Counted from the first letter of the stretch, positions 7,918 through 16,860 are shown. The stretch is DNA of 36,049 nt from an uncultured Chthonomonas sp. (GCA_903885605.1 CAISJD010000144.1:1-36049); one strand, 5' to 3'. Program-made: numbers and translations. Notes: generated by a model not told the origin, from the letters alone.

Positions 7918-8928
7918 GTGCCGGAGGTTCCTGGCGAAGTGTGGCTGGTGCTGGCGGGGCTCTTCGGCGCTGTCGTAGGGAGCTTCCTCAACGTCGCCAT
8001 ATGGCGTATGCCACGTAACGAGTCGATCGCGTTCCCGGGCTCGCACTGTCCGCGGTGCAACCACCTGCTATCCGCCTGGGAGAATGTGCCTGTCCTGAGC
8101 TGGGTGCTGTTGCGGGCAAAGTGCCGAAAGTGCCGCATGCCGATCTCGGCACGGTATCCGGCGGTGGAGTTGTTGAACGCCGTCCTGTGGGTGGTATGTG
8201 TGGCGCACTTCGGGCCGGGCCCCGACGCCGTGGCCTACAGCCTGTTCAGTTCGGCGATGATCGTGGCCTTCGCCATCGACTGGGAGCACTACATCATCCC
8301 GGACGAAGTGAACGCCTTCGCCCTGTTTGTCGGTGTTGGGCGTGATCTCTACGGCGCTTGGGCCGGTGAGCCGGCGCACGCTCTGCTTATGGGCTGGATG
8401 CCCCGGTCTGTGGCCGCGGGCATCCTCTGTGCGTCTGCCTTTGTGGGGGTGCAGATACTGGGGCGGGCGCTGTTCAGGCAGGATGCGATGGGTGACGGCG
8501 ATGTGAAGCTGGCGCGCGCCATCGGGGCGGTACTGCCGCTGCACCTGGCCGGCGTCTCGTTCCTATTCGCCATCGGGGTCGGCGCCGTGGTCGGGACCGT
8601 GATGATGGCGGTTACCGCCCGCCTGCACCGCAACCAGCCGGGGCCCGAGGTTGATGAGCCGCCGATGCCGGAGCCTACGCCATGGCCGGTGCTGCTGCGT
8701 TGCGGCCTGATCTATATGACTTACCTGGACATGCTGCCGAATAGGGCCAACGCCGCACTGGTCCGCTGGGCCGGTGCGGAGGCGTTGGCCGAAGGGGAGG
8801 ACGACGGTTTCCGTCCGGGCCCCACGCATATCCCGTTTGGGCCGTACATGGTGCTCGGCGCAGCGCTCTCCGTGGCGTTCGGGCAGGCCGCCGTGGACTG
8901 GTACCTGACGACGATCGGAATGAAGTGA
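7918..8928 (+). CDS. pilD: Prepilin leader peptidase / N-methyltransferase PilD (A24 family)
   Basis: An inner-membrane aspartic protease that cleaves prepilin leaders and N-methylates the new N-terminus. With the GTG start at 7918 (GGGGAAGGG at 7902-7910, seven bases spacing) the product is 336 residues and begins a few residues before the first helix, as usual; ATG 7867 and GTG 7846 are in frame but add an unconserved lead. Seen: GSFLNVAIWRMP near 21, a zinc-type CPRC...CRKC pair (about 44-71), the first catalytic Asp in FAIDWEHYIIPDEVN near 120, and the second in the GxGD motif GDGD (192-195, followed by VKLARAIG). Between the last helices there is an extra hydrophilic stretch of about 70 residues rich in Pro/Glu (about 240-310) that ordinary PilD lacks. 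It is the likely processing enzyme for the four prepilins that follow. Confidence 0.94.
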   Translation: MPEVPGEVWLVLAGLFGAVVGSFLNVAIWRMPRNESIAFPGSHCPRCNHLLSAWENVPVLSWVLLRAKCRKCRMPISARYPAVELLNAVLWVVCVAHFGPGPDAVAYSLFSSAMIVAFAIDWEHYIIPDEVNAFALFVGVGRDLYGAWAGEPAHALLMGWMPRSVAAGILCASAFVGVQILGRALFRQDAMGDGDVKLARAIGAVLPLHLAGVSFLFAIGVGAVVGTVMMAVTARLHRNQPGPEVDEPPMPEPTPWPVLLRCGLIYMTYLDMLPNRANAALVRWAGAEALAEGEDDGFRPGPTHIPFGPYMVLGAALSVAFGQAAVDWYLTTIGMK

Positions 8929-8935
8929 CCAGCGG

Positions 8936-9045
8936 GGCGCCTGTGGGGCGCCGATACGGCAGGGCAGGCCGGGGAACACCGTCCGCCCGATGGTCGTCAG
9001 TCTGTGGGTAACCGACGCGGGAGAAGGCGTTCTCAGATGTCCCGC
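8936..9045 (+). other. Structured leader between pilD and the first prepilin gene
   Basis: The 162-base gap holds two small inverted repeats. GGCGCC at 8936-8941 pairs with 8947-8952 across TGTGG. GCGGG at 9017-9021 pairs with CCCGC 9041-9045 and encloses an inner AGAA/TTCT hairpin (9022-9025 with 9030-9033) around GGCG. No T-tract and no good -35/-10 pair are visible. I checked by eye for a c-di-GMP riboswitch-like core and saw none that I could defend. Confidence 0.25.
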
Positions 9046-9090
9046 CGCTTATACGCGCCTCGCATCGCATAAGGGGCTTGGTGAACCGTC

Positions 9091-10011
9091 ATGCATAGAA
9101 GACAATCTGTCCGGGCGTTCACGCTCATCGAGTTGCTGACCGTCATCGCGATCATCGCGGTCCTGGCAGCGATCCTCTTCCCCATGGTGGGATCGCTGCA
9201 GGAGCAGGCCCGGTCATCCTCGTGCATGTCGCAACTGCACCAGGTCTACGTGGCCGCAATGGTGTACCGCGAGGACGAGGGCGCATTTCCGCCTGCTCTT
9301 CTCGGTTATGTAGAGGTTCAGGACGCCGGTGCAGGCTGCACGGCCGATCCGACCGTGCCCCGTGGGATCCCCTACGGCGGCAGCGGGTCTCCGTCGCCGA
9401 TGGGCAGCGTCACGAACGGTTTCCTCTTTCCCGAGCAGATCAGGGCGGCGTCCACGTTCACGTGCCCGGATATCCCAGGGCCCGAGCGGGACAAGATCAC
9501 TGTGGCCTACTTTCCCAACACGCAGAGCAGCGATCCGCTGGGCGCCGGGTACTGGGACCGCAGCTGGATCGGCGATGCTCTGAAGGCCAAGGGATGCCCG
9601 TCCGACGCGGCAGGCACCATCGATTGCTTCTGGGACATCGATGCCAACGACCCGTGCCTGGGCCACCTCCATATGCAGCCGCGCTACTTCTACGTTGCGG
9701 ATGCCTTCGACGTGAGCCCGCGGGTCGGCTCCGACGGCAAATCGGTTCGTGACGCGAACGGCCAGATCATCTATGATCGCCACTACAGCCCGGACTGGAC
9801 CGGCGTGCGCGGGGCTACAGACTGGGTGAACCAGCTGAAGTACTCGGCGCCGCCCACGGCCACGACGCTGCTCACGCTGTGCACCTGGCATACCGCAGGC
9901 GCACGGTCGGACAGCGCTACGGCGATCAACCTGGCCGGCACAGCCAAGAAGATATCGATTCGCGATGCCATGTCGAAGGGTCCTGCCGCGTTCGTCGGCA
10001 GCGACGGCTAG
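9091..10011 (+). CDS. Prepilin-type N-terminal cleavage/methylation protein (GspG/H-like, 306 aa)
   Basis: A pilin-like protein, made as a prepilin and inserted in the inner membrane before assembly. The short basic leader MHRRQSVRA is followed by a class III prepilin site, FTLIELL, and a hydrophobic helix of about 20 residues (TVIAIIAVLAAILFPMV). Cleavage would be between Ala9 and Phe10, and Glu14 becomes the essential mature Glu5. The -1 residue is Ala where Gly is normal. The C-terminal domain of about 260 residues contains several Cys (TFTCPDIPG, GCPSD, DCFW, DPCLG) that could form disulfides in the envelope. It also ends in the pattern seen in large DUF1559-like or GspG-like minor pilins of several deep-branching phyla. 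Whether it is the major pilin is uncertain; its size and context favour a minor one. It is the first of four prepilin genes, with pilD upstream. Confidence 0.82.
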   Translation: MHRRQSVRAFTLIELLTVIAIIAVLAAILFPMVGSLQEQARSSSCMSQLHQVYVAAMVYREDEGAFPPALLGYVEVQDAGAGCTADPTVPRGIPYGGSGSPSPMGSVTNGFLFPEQIRAASTFTCPDIPGPERDKITVAYFPNTQSSDPLGAGYWDRSWIGDALKAKGCPSDAAGTIDCFWDIDANDPCLGHLHMQPRYFYVADAFDVSPRVGSDGKSVRDANGQIIYDRHYSPDWTGVRGATDWVNQLKYSAPPTATTLLTLCTWHTAGARSDSATAINLAGTAKKISIRDAMSKGPAAFVGSDG

Positions 10012-10035
10012 CGGGGGCTCCGAGAGGGCTGTGAC

Positions 10036-11844
10036 ATGAAGACGCGACAGCTTGGCGCCTCACTCATAGAAGTGCTGGTGGTGATGGTGCTCCTCACTGT
10101 GGGCATCCTCTCGCTGGTGCGCCTCTTCCCCGGCGGATTCTATGTGAACAAGACCACCGAGACCGCCACCCTGGCCGCCCGCCTGGCGAAGCAGGAGTTG
10201 AGCCGGTATGCCAACAGCTCCGCGACGCTGATGGACGGCGTGGTGCCGGCCGTCATCGTGCAGGATGCTAACTCGCCTACTGGCTACTACATCCGTGCGG
10301 ACCTCGGCGTCACCCCTGATGACCTGAGCCCCGGTGCGGCAGCCCCCGGCATCGATCCCTACTACCTATCGGATATAAACAAGTACCGGTGGATCAAGGG
10401 CGAGACGGTGCGCATCCCGCCGCCCTCGCCGCTGGGACCAGGCGTACGCGGCTCAGTCTACATGCTGACCGCAGGGCCGGCGTTCGACTACCCGGGCATC
10501 GACTTTTCCGGTGCGGTAGTGGACAGCATTGCGGTCTACGGCTCTCCGCTGATCCGGCGCCTCCAGCAGGTCGAGGACGAATCGACGCCGATCCTGGGTG
10601 GCCCGTCGCAATATGCCATCGACTACGACGACGGCGCCATCGCCTTCTACCCGGCGACGTTCCAGCGGACCTTCCAGATCAACTACTCGTACAACGATGA
10701 CGACGGCCAGCTGCAAAGCGTCCTGTCGCAGCCCATTGTGGTGCCTGCCGCCGGCTATCCGGTATGGCAACCGATCTATGTGGCGGGCGGACGCAACGTG
10801 GTGCCCGGCACGGATGTCGTCTCCCGGCGCTTCACGCGGGTGCCGTTCCCGCCCTCGTTCAGCAGCGATCCGTATGAGTACGCGCTCGTCCCGCGGACGG
10901 GCAGCGTCGCGGACTTCGCCACGATGGGCGTGATGATCTTTAACCCGCTGGGCCGCGATTACGTAGAGACCGGCGCCTACGGATCGATCCCATTCTCTGC
11001 GAAGATCGACTACAACGTGCTCGATTGGCGCATCATTCGCGATGACAGGCCGATGCCTGCGGCGGCGCCCTACTCGATCCGGCTCAGCCTGAAGAACGTC
11101 CTCGCCGTGGGCGATATGCAGGATGACAACAAGGTCTACGGCGGCCTCTGGCGCGCCACTGGTGCGCCTTCGGCGGATGTGCTCGTCTACAGCCTGGCGA
11201 ACGGCGCCGAGGTGCCGCGGGACCAGTATACGGTTGACTACCGCGAGGGCCTTGTCTACTTCACGAACGCCTACGGCGCCGCCAACGCATCCGGCAACTA
11301 CCGCATCCTCTACAAGGCGCGCGGCGGCTGGGGCGTGCAGGTGCAGAAGGCCGCGTCGAGCTATCGTCGCGCATCGGGCCACGGCGCGAACCTGGGCTAT
11401 GCCGAGTTCTACCTCGGCGGCGGCTCGGCGGGCGGCGTCGCCACCAGGATGTACTTCCCGCCCATGGATGCCGGCCGCACGATCACGATCCGCGACGTCT
11501 GGTACGTCTCCCGCAACAGCATCACGGGAACAGAAACCGTCCGGCACGCGACCAATGAAACGTACAAGATCAACTCCTCTGTGTCTGCCTTCGAGCCGGT
11601 TGGGCCCGGCCGCCTGACGTGGATCGACCTGCGCAACAACCACGATACGGTCACAGACCGCGCCGTGGCATGGGCGCTCAGCGAGCCCGTACAGCCGGCG
11701 CAAGGCGTTCAGGGGATATCGTTCAAAGCGCGGACCGTCTGGAGCGACGGCGGCCAGGTCACGAAGACCGAGAGCGGCAACGTGGCCCGGGTCCGCTGGC
11801 GCAAGATCGATCTGGACACATTCCTGACCCGCAGCCCCTATTGA
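10036..11844 (+). CDS. Oversized minor prepilin, PilV/GspI-like N-terminus (602 aa)
   Basis: A basic leader MKTRQLG is followed by ASLIEVLVVMVLLTVGILSLV, a standard class III prepilin helix with Gly7 at -1 and Glu12 as mature Glu5. The helix pattern (SLIEVLVVMVLLTVGIL) most resembles PilV/GspI. The remaining 570 residues form a large, probably extracytoplasmic domain, three to four times longer than classical PilV or GspI. Two short beta modules can be seen: YAIDYDDGAIAFYP near 192 and YTVDYREGLVYFTN near 398, each followed by a Tyr-ending strand (INYSY, ILYKA). A VVPGTDVV...TRVP motif lies near 254. These modules recur in neighbouring proteins. The ATG start has GAGAGGG seven bases upstream and lies 24 bases after the previous gene. 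I infer a pilus-tip subunit; binding partner unknown. Confidence 0.82.
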   Translation: MKTRQLGASLIEVLVVMVLLTVGILSLVRLFPGGFYVNKTTETATLAARLAKQELSRYANSSATLMDGVVPAVIVQDANSPTGYYIRADLGVTPDDLSPGAAAPGIDPYYLSDINKYRWIKGETVRIPPPSPLGPGVRGSVYMLTAGPAFDYPGIDFSGAVVDSIAVYGSPLIRRLQQVEDESTPILGGPSQYAIDYDDGAIAFYPATFQRTFQINYSYNDDDGQLQSVLSQPIVVPAAGYPVWQPIYVAGGRNVVPGTDVVSRRFTRVPFPPSFSSDPYEYALVPRTGSVADFATMGVMIFNPLGRDYVETGAYGSIPFSAKIDYNVLDWRIIRDDRPMPAAAPYSIRLSLKNVLAVGDMQDDNKVYGGLWRATGAPSADVLVYSLANGAEVPRDQYTVDYREGLVYFTNAYGAANASGNYRILYKARGGWGVQVQKAASSYRRASGHGANLGYAEFYLGGGSAGGVATRMYFPPMDAGRTITIRDVWYVSRNSITGTETVRHATNETYKINSSVSAFEPVGPGRLTWIDLRNNHDTVTDRAVAWALSEPVQPAQGVQGISFKARTVWSDGGQVTKTESGNVARVRWRKIDLDTFLTRSPY

Positions 11845-11858
11845 GGCGAGATGGCGCA

Positions 11859-13859
11859 ATGAGAACCCGGAATAACCAGGGGACAAGAAGGCAAGCCTTC
11901 ACGCTCATCGAGGTTCTGGTGGTGATGGCCATTACGGCCATCCTGCTGGGGCTGATCCTTGGGCCGCTCATGCAGGGCTTTAACCTGACCCAGCGTGCCC
12001 AGGTGCAGGTGCAGGCCCAGTCCACCGCGCGGTCCGTCCTGGAGCACGTCGAGCGCGATCTCGCGAACGCCGTCTACGTCTTCGACAACTCGAACCGGCC
12101 GCTGAACCTCTGGGTCCGCGACGGCGCCGGCGCGCCGATGATCAGCCGGTTGGACTACGCGCTGGTCGACTATGTGCCGCCGGCCTATGCCAACGACCAG
12201 AACCCCGGCTACACCGGCTCCATCGATCCCACGACGGGGTTGCCGTCGGACCGGAGCACGCTGGCGCTGCCTGTCGCGCCGGGCCGTATCATCGTTCGGT
12301 GCTGGCTTGGCCTCAAGGACAACGCGACGGTCGGCGCAGGTTCGGCCTCGGGCCGTCCGGCCAAGCCCTACTTCAACTTCTTTGATGACCCCAGGGGCGC
12401 CAGCTACGAGCAGCACAACCCCGTGATCCTTTACCAGGCCACGGTGTCGCCCTACACGCCTGTCGGGCAGGTCGACACACGCCTCTTCAATATGGGGCGG
12501 TTCGGCAGCCTGAGCGCGGCGCTGGCGGACCCCAACTTCTACTATGACAACGACCAGGCCTCCGGCGGCATGCCCGGATGGAAGGACTGGAACAACGACG
12601 GTCGGGTGAACTACTCGGAGAACTGGCGCGCGGTGGCCCGTGCGCTGGTACCGACGGACAAGGCGGACATGGTCGTTGCCACTCGGGACCGGAACAAGAA
12701 GCCCGTCTTCGACACTGACCCTGCCACCGGCGTCGTCACCATGCGGCTAAACACATTGGCCCGCTTCCAGCCCACGTATGTCGGTAACGATCCGGGCGCG
12801 CCCAGCGCAGTCAGCGACGCGGCCAACGAGCAGCCCTACGGCCTGGCGCCCAGCACCAGCGTGGAGTCCTACGGTCACTGGGCATGGCCCTATCGCGTGT
12901 ACGTCTACCGGAGCGCGCTGAACGCCGCGGTACTCAGCTACTTCACCTGGTCCGGCTCGGGCAATGTGCGCTACGTGGAGTTCGATACGGCTTCGGGCGC
13001 GATCACGAACGGCGGCGGCGCGGGCGACGATACGGGCTTCAACCCGCTGAACCCGACGAACCTGCCGATGAGCCCGGTGGCCGGGCGCTTCTTGATGGTA
13101 TCGGTAGATGAGCGGCGTGGCGCGGTGGGCTTTGCCTTCCCGCACTGGATCACGCAGAGCGGCAGGCAGGAGCCGACGGTCCTATCGCCGGCGGCTGTGA
13201 ACGCGGAGTTCGACTACGCGCGCAACCAGGCAACCGGCCAGCTGAGCGCCATTCGTTACGCCAGCCTTCAGGTCGCGTCCGATGAGAACCCGACCGGCGT
13301 GACGCCTGCGCTGAACCCGTCGGACGCCAATCCGGTGCTCTCCCGCATTCCCGACGCGCGCATCGTGCCTGGTTCCGAGACCGTGACCGGTCCAGACCAG
13401 CGCCCGGGTCCCAACTACGGCCGGCCCATCGCCTATACCCGAGTGGCCCGCAGGCAGGACCCCAAGTCGCTGGGCCTTAATGAGTACATGATCAACTACG
13501 GCGATGTCAGCAACGCCAACCTGGCTATCACGGACCCGGACGCCCGGATTCAGGCCATGCGCCGAGCCGTACAGCGCGTTGGGACGATCCTCTTCAACAG
13601 CCAGGAAGACGCGGCGGGGTCGATCAACTCGCTGCCCGTGCAGTATGTCGACAACTCGGGGGTGATCCGCGACGCGGCCGACATCACGGTGACCTTCCAG
13701 GTTCAGAACAATCGCTCGTCGGATGTCGTCAAAGCCGACTACCTGACCCGCCAGCTGATGACCTTTGCCCTCGGCGTCAGGTTGTACGAAAAGAACTCGG
13801 GGCAGCCCCAGCAGGTATCGCTGACGCAGAAGGTTCGCGTCCGGAACTTGCAGCGCTGA
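11859..13859 (+). CDS. Oversized minor prepilin, PilW/GspJ-like N-terminus (666 aa)
   Basis: A leader of 13 residues rich in Arg (MRTRNNQGTRRQA) precedes FTLIEVLVVMAITAILLGLILG, a class III prepilin helix; Ala13 is at -1 and Glu18 is mature Glu5. After the helix comes the amphipathic stretch common to PilW/GspJ (QAQSTARSVLEHVERDLANAVYVFD). The large C-terminal domain of about 600 residues carries a calcium-site-like segment DWNNDGRVNYSENW near 247, and an IVPGSETV motif near 501 that resembles the one in the preceding gene, followed by LNEYMINYGDV. The ATG at 11859 is chosen because the prepilin leader starts there; upstream in-frame sequence overlaps the previous gene and looks like its shadow. 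It starts 14 bases after the previous stop. Probable tip subunit; function of the extra domain unknown. Confidence 0.82.
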   Translation: MRTRNNQGTRRQAFTLIEVLVVMAITAILLGLILGPLMQGFNLTQRAQVQVQAQSTARSVLEHVERDLANAVYVFDNSNRPLNLWVRDGAGAPMISRLDYALVDYVPPAYANDQNPGYTGSIDPTTGLPSDRSTLALPVAPGRIIVRCWLGLKDNATVGAGSASGRPAKPYFNFFDDPRGASYEQHNPVILYQATVSPYTPVGQVDTRLFNMGRFGSLSAALADPNFYYDNDQASGGMPGWKDWNNDGRVNYSENWRAVARALVPTDKADMVVATRDRNKKPVFDTDPATGVVTMRLNTLARFQPTYVGNDPGAPSAVSDAANEQPYGLAPSTSVESYGHWAWPYRVYVYRSALNAAVLSYFTWSGSGNVRYVEFDTASGAITNGGGAGDDTGFNPLNPTNLPMSPVAGRFLMVSVDERRGAVGFAFPHWITQSGRQEPTVLSPAAVNAEFDYARNQATGQLSAIRYASLQVASDENPTGVTPALNPSDANPVLSRIPDARIVPGSETVTGPDQRPGPNYGRPIAYTRVARRQDPKSLGLNEYMINYGDVSNANLAITDPDARIQAMRRAVQRVGTILFNSQEDAAGSINSLPVQYVDNSGVIRDAADITVTFQVQNNRSSDVVKADYLTRQLMTFALGVRLYEKNSGQPQQVSLTQKVRVRNLQR

Positions 13860-13905
13860 CGGAGCGGGCTGACCACCGCCTTTGCATAATGGGAGCCGGA
13901 CAGGC

Positions 13906-16860
13906 ATGAAATCCACCTCAGGAGTGCGTATCGCGCAGAGCCGGCGCAGCCGGAGCGGCCAGTCGCTGATCGTGGCCGTGGTCGCGCTGTTCGTGCTGCT
14001 GTTTCTGGGCGGCGTGTTTGTCGGGATGATCTCCAGCAACCTGCTCAACACGGGCAGGGCGCGGGATACCGTCTCGGCCTACGCGCTGGCCGAGGCCGGC
14101 GCCCGGTACGCGTCGGAGTTCCTCGAGAACAGCCCCGAGGGCGCGGACTGGCGCCCGGCGCCCACGCCCCTGCTCGATACCCGGGACCCCGATAGGCGCT
14201 GGCTGGAGACGGGCGAGTATACGCGCCTGATGCTGGACAAGGGGCGCGCCCTGATCCGCGTCAGCATGAAGCCAGACCCGGCCGATCCCAACGGCAAGTA
14301 CATCGACATCGAGTCCGTGGGCCGCTCCGGTGTCCTGGATCCCACCGATCCGACGACTTACGTCAGCTCGCCGGCCCCTCGCCTGAGCCGCACCCTTCGG
14401 GCGAAGAAGGCCATCGGGATTACGGACTACCTGCGCTACGTGACGAACCGGGACCGCGAGAGTAAGTTCGAGGCGACGCTGGGCGTGCCGCCGATCGGCG
14501 TCCCCCTGTGGATGCAGCTCGGCGGGCTGCCGGTTCGGAGCCTGGGTGGAAGCCCGAGCTTTCCGACGCCGGGCGCCCCGATCCGCGTGAACGGCGACCT
14601 GCGCCTCCTTCCGAACGTGACGCTGGCCGTGAACCCGGCCAACCATGAGTCCGTCCTTGTTGCGGGCAAGGTGAAGGTGGCATCCGAGGTCGCCGGTGAC
14701 GCGGCTCAGCAGTCGCCCCGCTTCAGGAACCTGGCCGCCGCCCCCGGCAACGTGGATCCGTCAGGCTTGCCGGCGATCATCCCGAGCGAGAGTAGCCAGT
14801 ACAGCACCTTCGGCGGGCTGCTTCGTGACGACAGCCCGGCGCCGGACAACAACGTCGCCTCCAGCGGTTACACGCGGAGCATTTCAGCGCTGCCGCCGCC
14901 GAGCCTCGAGGCGGTCGACCAGTCTACCGGCGTCAACCGGTACCGCCTTTCCACGCGCGATTCTGGCCTCTGGATTCGCCGCAAGCGCGATAACCGGTAC
15001 GTGAACACCGGACGGTTCGGCCTGGGCGCGGGCCTCTACGTGGATAACACGAGCAGCACGGAGAAGCAGAGCCAGGCCATTGACGGCGGCCAGTCGCTCC
15101 GTTCGCTGTGGCTGAAGCCGGGCAGCAACTACTGGATGGGGCCCTACTACATACCGCCGGGCGCCTATGTGGAGCTCGGGTACCAGGTGGTTCAGGATCA
15201 GGCGTCCGACGGGACGCCGGTGGCGGGCCAGTACGTCAGCCAACCAGGCTTCCGCGTGGTCCGAGATGCGGCCGACCGCCTCTGGCGCGATCCGAACGGC
15301 GTGGTCAGCACCCGCGAGCAGGCCTTTACCTACTTCATCTATAAGCCGGTGGGCCAGAAGCCCGTCGTGAAGCTGGATAACGCGTTCTTCCGTGCCTTCT
15401 TGCGCAGCGACCAGGGGATGAGCGACGCCGAGATTGACCGCTTCCTTCCGGCCTTCAACGGCGTCGTCTACGCCGAGGGTAACGTGCGGGTTCGCGGGTT
15501 GCTGCCGAACCTGGCCAACCTGCCTGTGCGCGTTCAGTCCGGCGATATAGACAACCTGAGCGTTGCCGAGATTCGCGCCCGGGTGAACGCGCCGGCGCTG
15601 ACGATCGTCTCCGGCGCCTGCATCTACATTGAGGGAAGCATCGTACGCGAGCGCGGCGGCGCCGAGTCGGGCTCGGCTGGATCCATGCTGGCGCTGCTTG
15701 CGAAGGACTATGTGGTGGTCAACACCACGATGTTCATCTCCGCCAACAAAGGGACGATGCCGTTCGTCGCCAGCAACGACGACGAGGCGGCCCCGTTCCA
15801 CACGAACATCACGGTGGAGGAGGCCGGCCAGGCGCCGCCCTTCTCGCTGAGCTTCCAGTTCGGCGATGATCCCACGCAGTACACATCGGACGGCGGCTAC
15901 AACGGGCTGCAGCTTCTGACGCGGCATGGCGCCCCCGTGGGCGTGACGTATATGAACCTGCTGATCAACGAGGCCTTCCCGCTACCGGGCCAGTCGCCGA
16001 TGTACGAGTTCAACGCGCTGGCCAACGCTCCGTTTGTCTATCCTATGAGCAACGGTAGCCTGCGGGGCGCCGACCTCTTCGAGCAAAGGGCCTTCTCGCT
16101 GGCGGGAGGTGGCACGTACCGGCTCTTCACGACGCCTGGCGCGGTGAACACCCTGCGGCCCAGCGTCGATCCCAACTACACGTCAGGGCAGGGGACACAG
16201 GACTACCTCTTCAGCCGAATGGCCGTGGCTCCGCTCGACGTGCGCATCGAGGCCGTCCTCTATGCCCAGAATGGGTCGTTCTTCATCATTCCCGGCTATC
16301 CGCTGAACACGAACGCGGCCGACACCGAGCTTGCCGCGCGGCGCAACGCAGAGGCCAACGGAGCCGCTGCCGGCTCCATGCTTCGGCCGGCGGGTACCGC
16401 GGACGTCTTCCCGTTCTACTCCCAGCCGACGGATATACGGATCACCGTGGTCGGCGCTGTGTCGGAGAACCGAACGGCGTCGGTATCGGACCAGGCGGCT
16501 TGGATGCAGCTCTGGGGATACATCCCGGCGGTGTACGGCTCCACGGACGCAGCAGGGCAGACCGCGGCCACGCCGCCTCGGGAGCATCTCTTTGTGACGG
16601 AGACGGGCATGTCGGTCGACTATCGCGCCAACGTTGAACGGAGCGCGAAGATAACGCGCGGGCTCAGGTTCCTGTATGACCCCGCGCTGATGGCCCCCTA
16701 TGTCGGCTACAGCCCCGGCGGCGGCGCCTTCACCAGGGCGCCGGGCGGATGGGTGAACTACACCGGCGGCGCCTTCAGGCAGGACGAGCACGGGCGGACG
16801 TTGCCGCCCCTGCCCAGGTTGCCTGTCTGTCCGGGCTTCGTCTTCTTCGGTGAGGCGTAG
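13906..16860 (+). CDS. Giant PilX/GspK-like minor prepilin (984 aa)
   Basis: A leader of 18 residues ending SRRSRSG is followed by QSLIVAVVALFVLLFLGGVFVGMI, a prepilin-like helix with Gly18 at -1 but Val23 instead of Glu at mature position 5. Lack of Glu5 is typical of the tip pseudopilin GspK and of PilX. The next stretch (NTGRARDTVSAYALAEAGARYA) is the conserved region after the helix in PilX proteins. The very large remainder looks like beta-helix or polymer-forming repeats: VVYAEGNVRVRG near 517, IVSGACIYIEGSIV near 567, AKDYVVVNTTMFISAN, VLYAQNGSFFIIPG near 782. The start is ATG 13906, preceded by GGGAGCCGGA; a TTG at 13882 is in frame but adds nothing conserved. The last of the four prepilin genes, 48 bases before the first giant secreted protein. 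By analogy it caps the tip complex. Confidence 0.78.
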   Translation: MKSTSGVRIAQSRRSRSGQSLIVAVVALFVLLFLGGVFVGMISSNLLNTGRARDTVSAYALAEAGARYASEFLENSPEGADWRPAPTPLLDTRDPDRRWLETGEYTRLMLDKGRALIRVSMKPDPADPNGKYIDIESVGRSGVLDPTDPTTYVSSPAPRLSRTLRAKKAIGITDYLRYVTNRDRESKFEATLGVPPIGVPLWMQLGGLPVRSLGGSPSFPTPGAPIRVNGDLRLLPNVTLAVNPANHESVLVAGKVKVASEVAGDAAQQSPRFRNLAAAPGNVDPSGLPAIIPSESSQYSTFGGLLRDDSPAPDNNVASSGYTRSISALPPPSLEAVDQSTGVNRYRLSTRDSGLWIRRKRDNRYVNTGRFGLGAGLYVDNTSSTEKQSQAIDGGQSLRSLWLKPGSNYWMGPYYIPPGAYVELGYQVVQDQASDGTPVAGQYVSQPGFRVVRDAADRLWRDPNGVVSTREQAFTYFIYKPVGQKPVVKLDNAFFRAFLRSDQGMSDAEIDRFLPAFNGVVYAEGNVRVRGLLPNLANLPVRVQSGDIDNLSVAEIRARVNAPALTIVSGACIYIEGSIVRERGGAESGSAGSMLALLAKDYVVVNTTMFISANKGTMPFVASNDDEAAPFHTNITVEEAGQAPPFSLSFQFGDDPTQYTSDGGYNGLQLLTRHGAPVGVTYMNLLINEAFPLPGQSPMYEFNALANAPFVYPMSNGSLRGADLFEQRAFSLAGGGTYRLFTTPGAVNTLRPSVDPNYTSGQGTQDYLFSRMAVAPLDVRIEAVLYAQNGSFFIIPGYPLNTNAADTELAARRNAEANGAAAGSMLRPAGTADVFPFYSQPTDIRITVVGAVSENRTASVSDQAAWMQLWGYIPAVYGSTDAAGQTAATPPREHLFVTETGMSVDYRANVERSAKITRGLRFLYDPALMAPYVGYSPGGGAFTRAPGGWVNYTGGAFRQDEHGRTLPPLPRLPVCPGFVFFGEA

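Noticed and set aside
9049..9054. TTATAC as a -10 box for the prepilin operon
   Set aside because: No matching -35 at 16-18 bases; the upstream bases read GCGTTC.
8929..9090. Possible c-di-GMP (GEMM) riboswitch before the first prepilin
   Set aside because: Small hairpins are present, but I could not align the conserved core or tetraloop-receptor elements.
11619..11858. Upstream in-frame extension of the third prepilin gene
   Set aside because: It overlaps the previous gene and is Arg/Gln-rich shadow sequence; the prepilin leader starts at ATG 11859.
10453..11886. 477-residue - strand open frame opposite the second prepilin
   Set aside because: Antisense shadow with biased composition; the + frame has the prepilin leader and beta modules.
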